Positions 32,275 through 44,430 of a stretch of DNA of 64,000 bases are shown here, one piece after another. The DNA comes from Fonsecaea monophora. Taxonomy: Eukaryota > Ascomycota > Eurotiomycetes > Chaetothyriales > Herpotrichiellaceae. The position numbers were made by a program, and so were the translations under genes. Position 1 is the stretch's first letter. Each line of letters starts with the position of its first letter. Below the pieces are notes generated by a model that saw nothing but the letters and a program-made list of their open reading frames with translations, did not search any database and was not told the DNA's origin. Location of the stretch: NCBI RefSeq assembly GCF_001642475.1, contig NW_019173934.1:558001-622000 (forward strand). Direction: 5' to 3'.

Positions 32275-33552
32275 CTAATCAAGTTCCTCTTCTTCCTCGT
32301 CCTCCTCTTGTCTGGGTTTAGCTTTCTTTTCCTTCCTCCGTAAGCTCTGCTCAACGCCGTCCCTCAGCCACTTGGGCACAAACGGCTTGATCATGACTCC
32401 CTGCTGTTCTTCGCCTTCGCCCGATCCCGACTGGACCTTGTACTGCTCAGCTGGGTCGTAGTTCGTCCTGTCCGCCGTCAACTGGATGTCGGTCATCATC
32501 TCCAGGCGGCACAGCGCGAGCCCGATATTGCCCACGCCCGCCAGCCACTTCCCACTACTCCGCCCCCGCCCTTTGGCTTTGAGTTTGCAGATATTGGAGC
32601 CTGGCGGCGGAAGTGTCAGTTGCACACCGGGGTTGTACTCGGGAAGCGTCTGGTCTGCGGGCAGGGGCTCGCCGTCGGTATCGTACAGTTGGCACGGGAG
32701 TATCCTCTTCCTGACCACGCCGGTGTGGTGCGTCCGGATGGTCAGTTCCTGGCCCAGGTAGCAGCCCTTGAAGAAATCGATCCCGCCAAGGAAATCAATG
32801 TTGCTTTCCTGCGGCAGCGCGTGGCCGGAGATGATCTCGGACTGGCCCTCCGCGATCCCGTTGAGCATGCGGTGCACCGTGTATTCTTCCAGCGTGGCAC
32901 GTTGACTCCCCGTGTCTTCCAGTCGCTGCTGCGCGACCGGCTTAGAGGATGTCTCGTCGAGCAGCCACCGAACGCCCATACCGGGTCTGGGATCCTGGCC
33001 CCCTAGACCCCATGCGCTGCTCGCACTCTCCGAGGCGTGGCTGTCGGCGGAAGGATGCGACGGCGGGGGTGGCCAAGTGTAGTAAACCCCCATTCTCTGG
33101 CCATCCACCTTTTCCAACGTGAACTTTGCCCGCAGCTTGTGTTTCTTCAAGTGCTTGAACAGGTCACCCGCGCTGTCCGAATCAACCTCGATGAACCATT
33201 CTTCCCCCGGTTTATCACCTGCGGGGGATGGTGGGTAGACAAAGACATCGTTCAATATCCTGCCCTGGGCAGAGAGAAACGCCGTGTAGATCGGGTTCGT
33301 GCTCCCTCCAATGTCGAGGATCTTGGCCGGGATGAGATTGTGGAGGAAGAGGGCGGCATCGGGCCCGGCGAGGCGGATGATGCTGCGGTTCGTGAGATGG
33401 AGGTACTTGCTTTGGGCAGGCGATGTAGCGTGGAGCGGAGGGGACGTGGTGAACTTGCGGCGGACCAGAGGTTGATCGCGAGAGGCGCTCCGGAGCTGGC
33501 ATTCGACGCACACAAAGGGCCGGAGTCTACTCGACTTGAATCTCGGAGGCAT
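32275..33552 (-). CDS. IBA57: Mitochondrial iron-sulfur assembly factor IBA57/CAF17
   Basis: Folate-binding-fold (GcvT-like) protein that works with Isa1 and Isa2 to build [4Fe-4S] clusters in mitochondria for aconitase, lipoate synthase and others. 425 aa, single exon. The Arg/Ser-rich N-terminus (MPPRFKSSRLRPF ... RRKFTTSPPL) is a typical cleavable mitochondrial presequence. The YgfZ/GcvT signature KGCYLGQELTIRTHH lies near 262-276. Also seen are the N-terminal LTNRSIIRLAGPDA...FLHNLIP segment and SAQGRILNDVFVY. The C-terminal tail is strongly acidic (QEEDEEEEELD), which is variable in the family. Confidence 0.94.
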   Translation of the reverse strand: MPPRFKSSRLRPFVCVECQLRSASRDQPLVRRKFTTSPPLHATSPAQSKYLHLTNRSIIRLAGPDAALFLHNLIPAKILDIGGSTNPIYTAFLSAQGRILNDVFVYPPSPAGDKPGEEWFIEVDSDSAGDLFKHLKKHKLRAKFTLEKVDGQRMGVYYTWPPPPSHPSADSHASESASSAWGLGGQDPRPGMGVRWLLDETSSKPVAQQRLEDTGSQRATLEEYTVHRMLNGIAEGQSEIISGHALPQESNIDFLGGIDFFKGCYLGQELTIRTHHTGVVRKRILPCQLYDTDGEPLPADQTLPEYNPGVQLTLPPPGSNICKLKAKGRGRSSGKWLAGVGNIGLALCRLEMMTDIQLTADRTNYDPAEQYKVQSGSGEGEEQQGVMIKPFVPKWLRDGVEQSLRRKEKKAKPRQEEDEEEEELD

Positions 33553-34152
33553 ATTGAGAGGGTAGTGTTCACGATCTTAGGCGTCAAGCGCGATTCATAC
33601 TATGTAGAAAATATTGGTACCAGCTCGCCAGGTTCGATGACGAACACTTGGGAGTGGAATTTCGGATGTGCCATCCTCACTCCTCCCTCGCCTTCTCCGC
33701 ATTTTCTAAAATCCTCGTGGCGTTTTCCCGACAAAACACCTACATACTCCGCAACTACATACAAACATTCTGTTTTTGTACTCAGCACTGGTGGCACCTC
33801 ATTTGATGCTACATCTATAGGCCGACCAGTCAGATGCCGACCTAACCAGACCAACCGCTCAAGGATTTTTGCATCGTGAACAACCTGAAAAACCTATCGG
33901 AATTCACCACCGTTGTCCGCTGAAGGGAATAGTGTCTTACAAGCCACAGCATCGGATGGAAGAGGAGTATTACATTGATGGTATCGTTCTTCCCCGAGGA
34001 AATGAGGGACCATGAAATACAAAGACTTTTGTCTGTTGCCTGGACTTTTGAAGCCGACGAACGACTTGACTTGCCCCCCCCCCCCCCCCCCCACTGGATC
34101 AACACGACTTGATCGCGCACTTGATGAACTCCCCAAGAAAAAGCGTCGTGTT
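33553..34152. other. Intergenic region with a 19-nt C run
   Basis: 600 bp between two minus-strand genes: the IBA57 upstream side and the ABM gene's 3' side. Holds an uninterrupted run of 19 C (34074-34092). No gene seen. Confidence 0.5.
34074..34092. repeat. Poly(C) tract
   Basis: Nineteen consecutive C (G on the transcribed strand of the adjacent minus-strand gene), about 60 bp after its stop codon. The exact length may be affected by sequencing error. Confidence 0.8.
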
Positions 34153-34718
34153 TCAGCGTTTCCAGAACCCCATATCCTCAAGTTCCGTATACTTCAGTGG
34201 CGTCCTCAACAGATCCTCCTCACGGATGGCCCTGGCGATTTCTTGGTGGTGCGGCAAGTCACGCCGAGTCTGAAGTTTTGACATGTCGTCGAGCCTGTGG
34301 GAAGGACAACGGAAGAACACATGTTAGCAATTGGAATGGACCAAGAAGACACTGTATCCCAGCAGATGCGGTCCCCAATACCACAGGAACCAATAACTCA
34401 AAATCAAACTCCCGGCCTCTGTCGGCCTTGTCCAATCAAGACTTCCACTAGGTAGGTAGGTACATGACAGGGCGACCTCTTCGGACGAGTTGTGAGAGTA
34501 GACACGACGTACCGAAAGACAATGATAAACTCGACACCCTCTTCCTCAGACGAGCTTCCCACGCGCTTGGCTTTATAGTAACGGTACAAGCTGACCCAGG
34601 GCTCATGCTGACGGACCTGGTCGGCGACAGTGGTGATGAGCTCCTCGACTCGTTTCTCCTTGCCTGGCTTCGCAGAGACCTGCACCATCACATTCGGGGG
34701 CACTGGGGCGTTGGACAT
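34153..34718 (-). CDS. Antibiotic biosynthesis monooxygenase (ABM)-fold protein
   Basis: Two exons, 34718-34513 and 34294-34153, with a 218-nt intron, give 115 aa. The body, VMVQVSAKPGKEKRVEELI followed by HEPWVSLYRYYKA, matches the dimeric alpha/beta-barrel ABM family. Exon 2 supplies RLDDMSKLQTRRDLPHHQEI and the end YTELEDMGFWKR, which fits the family's C-terminal helix. Members range from quinol oxygenases to heme-handling and stress proteins; the catalytic role cannot be called here. The start is the ATG of MSNAPVPPN; an in-frame extension upstream reads as a random leader. It lies next to a PDR transporter on the same strand, but 927 bp apart, so joint control is not evident. Confidence 0.8.
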
Positions 34719-35644
34719 TGCGTACAGAAGATGTTGTGAAATGAATCTGGCAGGTAGGGAGGCTTTCCGCTGTTGAGAGGAGTGAGTCAGTAGGTGTTTC
34801 GAAAGAGAGCCCGGTTTCGAGCGGGATGTCAACGTCTTAATGTACGGAAAAGGGGAGTAGAAGACGTCGTTCGTCCTACTGATCCTGCTCGAATCCTTGT
34901 TGCTCTTCGTATTCCAGACTTTCTGGAGGAGAGTCCCCCACTTTCTGGATCCGCAAATTCCATCGGCCACAGCCTCGTGTTCGTATCGTTTCAGCTGAGC
35001 TGGGTACTAGGTAGACGAACCCGACGCATTGTACAGTGGAGGGAGACTTGGGACAAAGTATGACGACAGGAGGGCTGAAACTTTTGATCCAGGTCCAGGC
35101 CGCAGGTCCCTTGCTACTGATCCATCCATTCATCCACCTCCACCCATCACCTTGACGTGTCATGCGTCATATGCGTGGCGGCACAGGAGCAAAGTCAAGT
35201 TGAAAGCAGACAATCATCCCTTGCTTGAGAATGAGACTGCAATTAGCTGGTCGCCGAGGGTGTCCTTTGGTGTTCCCATCATATACATATACTTGTCCTA
35301 TCCAACACAGCTCCACGTGATCCACTGCACGAGGCTGAAGTATCAAAAGGGGGGTGGCACCAGTGGTAATTATTTGGTGGAGAGGAACACAAGAGGAGCG
35401 AGAGCAAAGTGCAATGGAATGGGCTAGCTTGATAAGGACCACTTTAGTAGATGTAACAATGAGTGAAAGCCTTCCAAAAGATATGGCAAGATTAGATTTC
35501 TATACTAGTGTACGAGTATCCAATATGCAACCCTGATGTGCATCGTAGGGAAGTATCCCGCCGCAATTGACTGCCCTCCCATCATTACCAAATGATCAAT
35601 CATTTCCGACCAGAAGCACAAGTCCAAGTAATGTGTACTCGTAA
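34719..35644. other. Intergenic region ABM gene / ABC transporter
   Basis: 926 bp holding the ABM gene promoter and the ABC transporter 3' flank. No gene or RNA recognised. Confidence 0.4.
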
Positions 35645-38600
35645 TCAATACATCCGGGGATTCTCTGCACGCTTCTCCAGCGGCAGCTTCTCCCAGCGCC
35701 CGATGAGGATGGTCCGACAAGACCTGCCAAACGTGCGGATCCAACCGTAGACCGTGTTCAGACCGCGCCGGCGTTTGCTCGTCCCGACCTGGCCGTGCCA
35801 CTTCTTCATCCGGAAGGTGTAGTACAGCAGGGGGATCATGAAGAGGTCGAACGCCACGTACGCCCAGACGAGGCCAAAGTTGCGCCAGCGCAGGCCCCAC
35901 GAGATGCCGCGCGGGCTCAGGTACTGGTCCGCCACCGACAGCGCGCAGTATTCGCAGTTGCTCGTCGCCGCCGGGTTGTACAGCGTGCCCGGCGCCAGCT
36001 GGAGGTAGGGCGCGAGGTACTGGCCGCACGTCATGTTCGGCGGTGGAGAGAAGATGCTCATTTCGTTTTCCGAGCATACGACCTTGCGGCTGTGCAGCGC
36101 CGTCGCCACGATGCCATCGATGATGTAGGTGAAGGGGCTCACGCGGTACATGAACGTCCAGAAGCCCGGCAGCGCATCCGGTGGTTGAAGCACGCTGGGA
36201 AAGAGTTAATCGATGCGAATCAAAAAGTGAAAAGGGGGGGATCACTACTCACCCGTTGAACAAAACACACATGGCGAACATTAGTGTTGCAATAATACCG
36301 GCGGTCTCTGCGTCAGGCAGAGCTGCAATCACCATCTGCGAAAACGTACTTGCATACACGAAAAACTGTACGCAGAATAACAAGACAAGTCCTTGTCTTT
36401 CCGAAGATTGTATGCTTTGAGATCATCTGTTAGCGCAGAACATGTAGAAATCAATGCTTTTAAAAAGACTTACCCAAAAACCGAGTAGTAATACGAAGCG
36501 TATACCATGATCCCGAGCAGAATTTGGTAGGGTATCTCCACGATGATGTTGGCCAGGAGAAATGCAACATAGGAGTAAGCCCTGGACGGCCGTTCGCGAA
36601 CTTCGTAGAGCGACCTCTGAATGACGAATCGAGGAATGATTTGCTGAATCAATGCCGTGAATATTGTGGTAAGCATGAACACACTCAGTAACACATTCTG
36701 TAACCCTTGTTGAGAGCTGTTGGACTGCCAGAATGAGAAGCCAATGAACCTATCTCGGTCAGCGTCCTCTCCCTTCAAATAGTTCAAATGTTGCAATACT
36801 CACAGAGATGAAGCAACACCGAGGCCGAACTTGTGGAGGATATATCCAGGAGTTCTCCAATACTGCTGAAAGGCGCGGACGGTTGTGTGATATGTCTGAG
36901 TGTAAATCGGAACTGCATACTGACTCAGACTCGTGCCGGTGTCGTCTTCCACGGGAATCTTGCTTGTTTCCTGGTTGATTCGGTCCAACTCTGCCAGTAT
37001 ATTCTTGTTCTCCTCGCTCGATCTCCAAGTCTCAACCCAATCACGGTTGTCTTTGGCGCTTGCTTCAGGATTGACCACTTCCAGCATGTACTCTGCCACG
37101 TTTTCAGAATCGCTGCAGGGCCTGGCTCCGTGCCTCTCAAAGTAGCTGGTCAGGGTCTGTGAGTTGGTGCCGATTTCGCCAAAGTAGACTGTCCGGCCTC
37201 CGGTAGTGAGGAAGAGCAATCGATCAAATTCCTGAAACAGTAGCGCACTGGGCTGATGAATGGTCGATAGAACAGCTTGTCCGTGGTCGGCAAGTTTTCG
37301 GAGGAAGCTGAGAATAGACCACGAGCTTTGTGAGTCCAGCCCACTGGTTGGTTCATCGAGGAAGAATAGGAGGGCAGGTTTCGCGGCGAGCTCTACTCCT
37401 ATCGTAAGGAGTTTTCGTTGCTCAACATTCAGGCCTTCACCCGGTACACCGACCACGGCCTCGGCGAAGTCTTCGGCGTTGATCATCTTCAGGACCATCA
37501 GCATAGCCCACATACCTTCCCAAGCAGAGATATACAAACCTTGATGACTTCCTCGACGTACTCGTACTTCTCCTTCTTTGAGACAGATTTCGGCTGACGT
37601 ACCATGGCGCTAAAACGCAATGCTTCGCGGACAGTTGAGGTCTCGAGATGGAGATCCTGCTGCTGCACATACCCTGCCATTTGTTAGCCCACAAGCTGCG
37701 ATGAAATGCTGTTGCTGATAATGCCATACCTGTTTTCCTTTGAAAGCTGGGGTCCAAGGGCTTTCCATTCACAAGCATGTCACCCGTCACAACTCCGATC
37801 GAGGTGCGCTGTGCTAAAACGTCCAGCAGTGTGGTCTTCCCGGCACCTGATACACCCATCAGAGCAGTTAACGTTCCAGGTTTGACCCATCCTGATACTT
37901 GGTCGAGTAGCCTGCGCGTACCGTCCTTGACAGGAATATCGTAGTTGACATTGCGCCAAGTAAAGATCGCCTTTTGTGGTGGGATTGCCCGGATATCTTC
38001 AGCTTGGGTGTCATGGCCCCCAGTTATTGCGAGGGAAGCCTCAGGATCTTCCGAGTTTTCATGTCTCAACCCCTCTTCGACGTAATGTGGTACGTGGCCA
38101 CGGCGGAACAGCAACACTTCTCCCTTGCCGTCTGGTTTGGAGTTGATTTCAGATACTCCTAGGTAAGTGATCATGAAGAAGATCAAGAAAGCAATCACTA
38201 TGCCGAGATTCCGCCAAGTGTGGTTGTAACTGTATCTGTAAGATTTTTCGAGATACGTGTCACCAGACACCGTCAACTGACCGACAATCGCGCCAGGAAC
38301 GGAGCAGATAAACGTGTCCCCAACCAGGTTTGGATATGCAGGGACGAAGCTATGATCCGCGTGAGTGGAGGGCAATGAAGGGGATGATAACATTGACTTA
38401 CTTGCCACACGGGAATTGCCTTCCATGAAACTCATTGACCAGAAGTGCCTCAAATGCAAATGCAACTGGATTGCACCACGACAGCCACTTGAACCAAGGG
38501 TGCATATTGGGTCGAGGTATTGTGAAACCAGTGTATATCACTATCGCCAGGACGAACACGGCAGCAATTGCAAGTGCTTGTGTGACTGTTTTGGTCGCCG

Positions 38601-40768
38601 CCCCAATAGTTCTGAAAAGTCCCATCATGGCCATCCTCGTGAGAAAGGCGAAGAGGAAGAAGATGAAGAACTGTGCAGCTTCCCTCCTGAGCCCCGAGAG
38701 AAAATAGAGGACAACGTTGAAGACGACGGCGGTGAGCAGCTGAACTGGTAGGTCCGCTACTACAGTAGCCAGCGCCTCTGTGAATGGGTGGTAGAATCTA
38801 TAACCAGGTCAGTATGAACCACAGAAGAGCCGACGCGCAACTGGGGACCTCGAAGCGCTTCGAAGGCCACTCTGGCCACATGACACTCACGCGTAAGACG
38901 CTTGCTTCTCCACGATAGGTCTTTGGTCATACAAGCGATTGATTTCCGTAACTGCAATCAGAGCATTCAATAACACAGCAGAGAAAATAACGGAACTCTT
39001 GGCGAAGAAACTATTCGTGTCGTTGATCGTTCCGTAGAAAATAGAGCCGATAATGAGGGCCATGCTTGCTTGTCCAATGATCAAGGTGAAGCGGATGTCC
39101 CGTTCGTTCCAAAGACGCTGAAACCCTCGCTTGGTGCAAATCTGAATTTGCATCGGCGTCGAAACAGTGTATGGGGAGCTCGGAGGAACATGGTGCGCTT
39201 GGACCGCACGACGGGCGGCTTTGAATTCATCGGCCGCAGCGGAGGTGTAATCTTCTTCTTCGTGAGTCTTCATCTCTTCTTGGAGGGACGTGTAAAGGCT
39301 CGAGTTTCGCCAGTATTGTTCGAATTCGACAGCGGTACGAGGAACCTTTTCTTCGTATCCTGTTCTCGTTTTTCTTTCGTTCACGTTTGAGATTGAGGTC
39401 AGAAAGTCAGGCGTTGTTTGTCGAGCTGGACAGTGCCAACCCATCTCTGTAAAGTAGTCTCTCGCAAGAATGGTTGGGCCAAAGTAGATCTCCCGTCCCT
39501 CATAGAGGACCACAACCTTGTCAAAAGCGTCGTACATCGCCTGGGAAGCCTGATAGGCAGCAACTGCGTGGGCAGAGCCGATCAAGTCGGCACTCAACCT
39601 GAGAGTTCGGACGAAGGTGAGAGCAGAAGAGGCATCCAAGCCACGCGTACTGTTGTCCCAACAGCCGATGGGTGAAAATGAGAGAAGCATCTCAGCAATG
39701 CTCACTCGCTTGCAAAAGGGTTAGCATATGTTAATGGTGTTGTATATCCAGAAGATTACCTTCCTCTCCCCTCCTGATGCACCTCGTACATACGCATTGC
39801 CTACTTTTGTATTCTGGACATGAGTCAATCCGCATACTGCCATTACTACGGCTGTGGCTCTCTTGACGTTTTCTTGTCGCGACTCCCCCAAGATTCGGTT
39901 TCGTGGGGTACGCATGGCAGCGGCAAATTCGAGGGTCTGTCTGACGGTCAAATGCGGAAAGTGTATGTCGACTTCGGCATTGTAGACGATCTCGCCCTTG
40001 AAGTGCTTGATCATTTGGTCCTGAGGTATTCCTGTCCAGATATTAGGTCCATACGGTCAGCCGAAGCAAGGAGGTAATCCATACCACTATAGTGTATGAC
40101 CGAGTCATCCCCTACTTTCAGGCCATGGAGTTCTCCAGCTAACGTCTTTAACAGGGTCGAGCATCCGCTTCCAGGGCGACCCAAGACCAGCAGCATCTCT
40201 CCGGGCTTGACGACGCCGTCAAAGCCGGCGAGAATCTTTCTCTGTGGCTTTTTCGCAAAGCGTACCAATTCCCCTATGCGCAAGGGAGCAAGGAGATAGG
40301 ACGCTACTGTCGGCTGGAGATTCATGGCGATCCCAGAGCCTGATACGCTCAGGTTCTTGAATGTGATTGATGCACGTCGATGCTTGATGTTTGCACCTTC
40401 TGCTTCTCGAAGGGTCATCCTGGCCCATTTGTATATGTCGAAAGCGGGATCAGAAGGATCCAGAGCGGGGTCATGACTTTCTCCGTGCTGTTCGGGTGGC
40501 TGTCAATTGCGGTGAGTTGAGGAGTTTTCACGATTTGATTCCATAGAGCTCCTAGAAGCCTTACCTTTGACTCGCTGGCGACCCGTGTGATCTCAGCACG
40601 TTCAGCATCCGTGATGGGCTCATAGTTGCTCGCTTTGCTGGACATGGACTGGCTGCGCTGCAGTTTTTCATCCCAACTCGAAACCGACTGCCCACTTCGT
40701 GACCGGGTACTGGAGATGTCGTTTTCATCATCTTCGGTCTCATTTTGTCTTTGACTGCTTGACGCCAT
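35645..40768 (-). CDS. PDR-type full-size ABC transporter (ABCG)
   Basis: Plasma-membrane ABC exporter of the fungal pleiotropic drug resistance family, which effluxes xenobiotics or lipids. Eleven exons: 40768-40565, 40499-40085, 40031-39760, 39708-38891, 38797-38402, 38349-37730, 37673-37540, 37486-36804, 36749-36474, 36414-36253 and 36194-35645. They give 1509 aa with all phases consistent. The order is (NBD-TMD)2, the reverse layout typical of PDR. NBD1 has a Walker A with Cys for Lys (GRPGSGCSTLL) and signature GASGGERKRVSIAE. NBD2 has a canonical Walker A (GVSGAGKTTLLD), a degenerate signature (LNVEQRKLLTIGVEL) and Walker B FLDEPTSGLD. This asymmetry is normal for the family. TMD2 ends with the Cys-containing extracellular loop (CGQYL, CEYCAL). 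Substrate unknown. Confidence 0.95.
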
Positions 40769-41551
40769 TGGTGCAATAAGAATCAATTGTGTTCTTGTAA
40801 GGAAGTAAACAACACAGCCATAACAGAAGCCTGTCAGGGACGACACGGTCCCCCATAAATGTACTGACTCTGGGGCCCGTCAAATAGCTCAACAGGTGCA
40901 TAATCAGCCTCGGAGGCGACGCCTCCGTCTGAAGTCCCACCTGCATGTTTATTTTTTTTTGGCCGGTATTTCCGTTTGCAGTCTTCTGATAATGAGGTCG
41001 AACTATTGGACTTCACACTACTGAAGCACATATACTATCGTATGATGTGTTCCGGGTTAAGTTTGTGTCCGAAACCCGGCGAGAAGCTGATTGGCGGATC
41101 GTATATCGTATCGGAGCAAGTGACCGTACGGCTTCTTCCGCTGCTTGCACGTGACCTTGACGCCGGCCGAGGGGGCTCCGAACTTGAACGCCAAGACTCG
41201 GCTCCTTGTCGCTTTTCCGCTTCTATGGTGCGTTCACAATCCCCGCATCTGCCGAGTACATGCTTGTACATTCTTTAATTATTCACTTAATCGAAGCACC
41301 AACCTGGTTCTCCTGGGGCTGTCTTCCAAAGTGCGGGAAATGGAGGCTAGTTGACACCTACCGGCACACATTCACTGACGTCATCCTCTGAAGGAGTCGA
41401 TATTTCATTTACTCAATTGACATCCCTGCATCAGTGTCACCAAAAATCACACCTTTGCGCAAAGTCGATCACACCACAAATTTACCCACGAAGTCTCACG
41501 CACGAACCTTTTTGAGAGAAAAGAGGAGGCAGGGTATGCCCAACGCCAAAT
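40769..41551. promoter_or_regulatory. Divergent intergenic region ABC transporter / SRP9
   Basis: 783 bp between divergent starts. An inverted repeat, GGAGGCGACGCCTCC, at about 40911-40925 is a 7-bp palindrome around a central base and could be a regulator site for the transporter. Nothing else identified. Confidence 0.45.
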
Positions 41552-42103
41552 ATGACCTACCTCACAGATCTGCACTCGTATCTGCACCAGTCCTCGCTCC
41601 TCATCCAAGCCTACCCTTCCGCACGGATCACGACAAAGTATGCACTACCCCGGAAGCCTAACACAAAGGCCAAGTCAAAACCCAAGGGATCTAAACGGAA
41701 AGAGGATTCTGCTTCTGGCCCCTCGACGACAGACACTGCGCCAGCAGCCGCAAATTCACAGCCGCAAAGTAAGCGGGAGCGTTCTGCTGTCCTCACCTTA
41801 AAAACCTACCACGCAGAGAGCGGAATATGCTTGAAATATCGAACCGACAAGGCTGCTGAAGTTGGGAGATTATTGACTGGACTAGGGAGACTGGCCAAGG
41901 GGGAGGTCATTGAGATGCCTGCTGCTGTTGCTGTTTCTGCGGCGCCAGGGGCTGGAACAGGCGTAGATGGTGACAAGATGGACATCGATGGCGGGAACGG
42001 CGTTACGACAACCAAGGTCGAGGACAAAGTTGTCACCGCGCCGCCAGCTGTGACGCATGGGGCTGGAGGTGGAAAAGGCAAAAAGAAGAAAGGGAAGAAG
42101 TGA
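41552..42103 (+). CDS. SRP21: Signal recognition particle SRP9/SRP21-type subunit
   Basis: 183 aa, single exon. The SRP9-21 domain is split by an insert: N-terminal LHSYLHQSSLLIQAYPSARI and TTKYALPRK, then a Lys/Ser linker (45-85), then VLTLKTYHAESGICLKYRTD and KAAEVGRLLTGLGRLAKG. This matches fungal SRP21, the counterpart of SRP9 in the SRP Alu domain that pauses translation of secretory proteins. The C-terminal tail of about 50 residues is low-complexity and ends in a Lys-rich run (GKGKKKKGKK), plausibly contacting SRP RNA. The start is the ATG giving MTYLTDLHSYL; an ATG about 15 bp upstream is out of frame. Confidence 0.87.
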   Translation: MTYLTDLHSYLHQSSLLIQAYPSARITTKYALPRKPNTKAKSKPKGSKRKEDSASGPSTTDTAPAAANSQPQSKRERSAVLTLKTYHAESGICLKYRTDKAAEVGRLLTGLGRLAKGEVIEMPAAVAVSAAPGAGTGVDGDKMDIDGGNGVTTTKVEDKVVTAPPAVTHGAGGGKGKKKKGKK

Positions 42104-42874
42104 AGGTCGCCCTAAATGGGTTGGTTGCACATACCGGTATGCCCGTCAATCAACGGGTGGTCGACTAGGCTCCGTCGCGCCGCCAATGTCGCAAAGATGA
42201 TACATCCTGATAAAGGGAATGGCATTTCACAGAGAATGACCACCACGAGGTTCAAATGCAAGGGAAGCCAGTGACGTGAGCAAGAAACACTCGTGCAGTT
42301 CGAATGGCTCCCGATCATGCTGAGAATGCGATCGAAACCTACGGTCACTATAGCATACGGGATGAACCCATCTCCGAGACAGATACTGAAGCTATCAAGC
42401 GGTGATGATTTCGCACGATCATTTTCGTGTCATACCCAGAGGGTCAACATGGGCCGAATCCGATGAGGGCTCTCTTCATCCGCGAACGACATGAGACAGG
42501 ATAATACAGCTATTATGTTTATGATTGGAGTTCTTGTTCAGAGCACTAGTATGTATTTCGTACAACCTTCCAGTTCACCACGCTATGAATTTCTTCCATG
42601 ATTAACCAAAAAGCCAGAGCCTCTCAAGCTGACCCATGCATCCGCGAAGATGCAGACCGTTTTCAAAACCAGTTCAGCAAGAATAGCCATATCCTCCTCA
42701 CTCGAGAACCGTGTAAAGCCGCCGCGCCGCTTTCTTGTTGACAGATGACAATGTGAAATGGGTATAACATGTGTGGAAAGGATGGGACACCCTCTAGGTT
42801 TTCTTCCTTCGTTTACCGGGAAACGCCTTGAACACCGACAGAAAAAGAAATCGTCGTCAAAGATCCAGTATGAT
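42104..42874. other. Convergent intergenic region SRP21 / RNR small subunit
   Basis: 771 bp at the 3' ends of two convergent genes. Nothing recognised. Confidence 0.4.
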
Positions 42875-44430
42875 CTAAAAGTCTTCGTCAAAGCTGATGC
42901 CGTTGCTTTCGGCTTCCGTCTTCTCCTCCTTGGGGGAAGTAGACTTCTCTTCGGACTTCTTGTTGGCTGAAGTCATGACACCACTCTTTTGGTAGTCGCC
43001 GACGCGCTTCTCGAAGAAGTTGGTCTTGCCCGCAAGAGAGATGTTTTCCATCTAAAGGTCCCATCCAGTTAGCATTTCAAATCCGACGTGCATTTCGGTT
43101 AGGAAGGGTAACAGCGCCACATAACTGTTGCACCGATGAACCCATGGGATAGTACTTACGAATGGGAAGGGGTTTTGCGCATTGTAGTATCGCTTGTTGC
43201 CCAGGGCGAGGAGCAAGCGGTCAGCGACAAACTCAATGTACTGACACATGAGCTTCGAGTTCATGCCAAGCAATGCGACAGGAAGGGCATCGGTGAGAAA
43301 TTCCTTTTCGATCTTGACAGCCTCTGTTATAATGTTTTCGATGAGTTGTGGGTCAGGCTTGTGCTGCAGATGTTGCATCAGCAGGCATGCAAAGTCCGTA
43401 TGCATGCCTTCATCACGAGAGATGAGCTCGTTGGAGAAGGTGAGGCCAGGCATGAGACCCTTGCTCTTCAGCCAGAAGATGGATGCAAACGATCCAGAGA
43501 AGAAGATGCCTTCGACAGCAGCGAAGGCAACCAGACGTTGAGCAAAGCTCGACTCTTTGTCTGAGATCCATCGCAAAGCCCAGTCTGCTTTCTTGCGAAT
43601 GCAAGGGATTGTGTCGACGGCGTCAAACAGATACGTCTTCTCTTTGGGATCCTTCACATAGGTGTCAATCAGAAGACTGTACATCTCCGAGTGAATGTTC
43701 TCCATCATGACTTGAAACCTTTTGGGACTGTCAGTAACGTTAGCTATGGAGCGGGAGGGAGTGCTTACCCGTAAAAGCAACGTGCTTCCGGTACCTGCAC
43801 TTCGGCGCTGAAGCGCTCAAGAAGGTTCTCGTTGACAATTCCATCTGAGGCAGCGAAGAAAGCGAGGACATGGGAGATGAAGTAGCGTTCGTCATTGTTT
43901 AGACGGTTGTGCCAGTCGTGAAGGTCTTTAGAAAGATCGACCTCTTCTGCCGTCCAGAAGCTGGCCTCGGCACGCTTATACATGTTCCACTGTGCAACGT
44001 TAGCCAGGAAGCTTCGGCCACAGAAGAATCTGCGCTGGTAGCCATGACACGTACAATCTCATGATACTTCAAAGGGAAGAGAACGAAGCGATGAGGGTTC
44101 TCTTGCAGCAGTGGCTCTTCAGCCTCGAGCTCTTTAAGCGTCTTGGGGACCTGAGCCTGCTTGTTCTTCTCGTCTGCCTCTGGTGCCGGCTGTTTCTCAG
44201 TCTCTGGCTCCAGTTTGGCTGTGGGTTCGGTGGGCTCGAGGGGAACAGGCATGTTTTCCTTATCCTCGACGTTGAAGTTGAGTTTCTTAACAGGACTGTC
44301 TTTGACCTTGAGATTCTCGAGGCTTGCAGCCGCCTGCGCGTATTTGTTAATAAGATGTACATGTCGAAGAAAGAGTCCATGAAGCAAGTGGCAAACACAC
44401 CTGTTTCGACGGCGTAACTTGAGTCGTCAT
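42875..44430 (-). CDS. RNR2: Ribonucleoside-diphosphate reductase small subunit (R2)
   Basis: Holds the di-iron/tyrosyl-radical cofactor that starts reduction of ribonucleotides to dNTP precursors, with the large R1 subunit. Five exons, 44430-44401, 44333-44055, 43989-43769, 43718-43160 and 43051-42875, give 421 aa. Metal and radical residues are visible: Asp121 in TAEEVDLSKD, and Glu183, His186 and the radical Tyr190 in MMENIHSEMYSLL. The C-end, ESNGISFDEDF, carries the tail that docks on R1. The N-terminal 85 residues are a disordered extension (KENMPVPLEPTEP) of the kind that can carry regulatory sites. The last intron (108 nt) separates the catalytic core from a Lys/Glu-rich linker and the tail. 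Confidence 0.97.

Noticed and set aside
34153..40768. ABM-fold protein plus ABC transporter as a detoxification unit
   Set aside because: Separated by over 900 bp, no shared promoter, and ABM proteins are common and varied; adjacency alone is weak.
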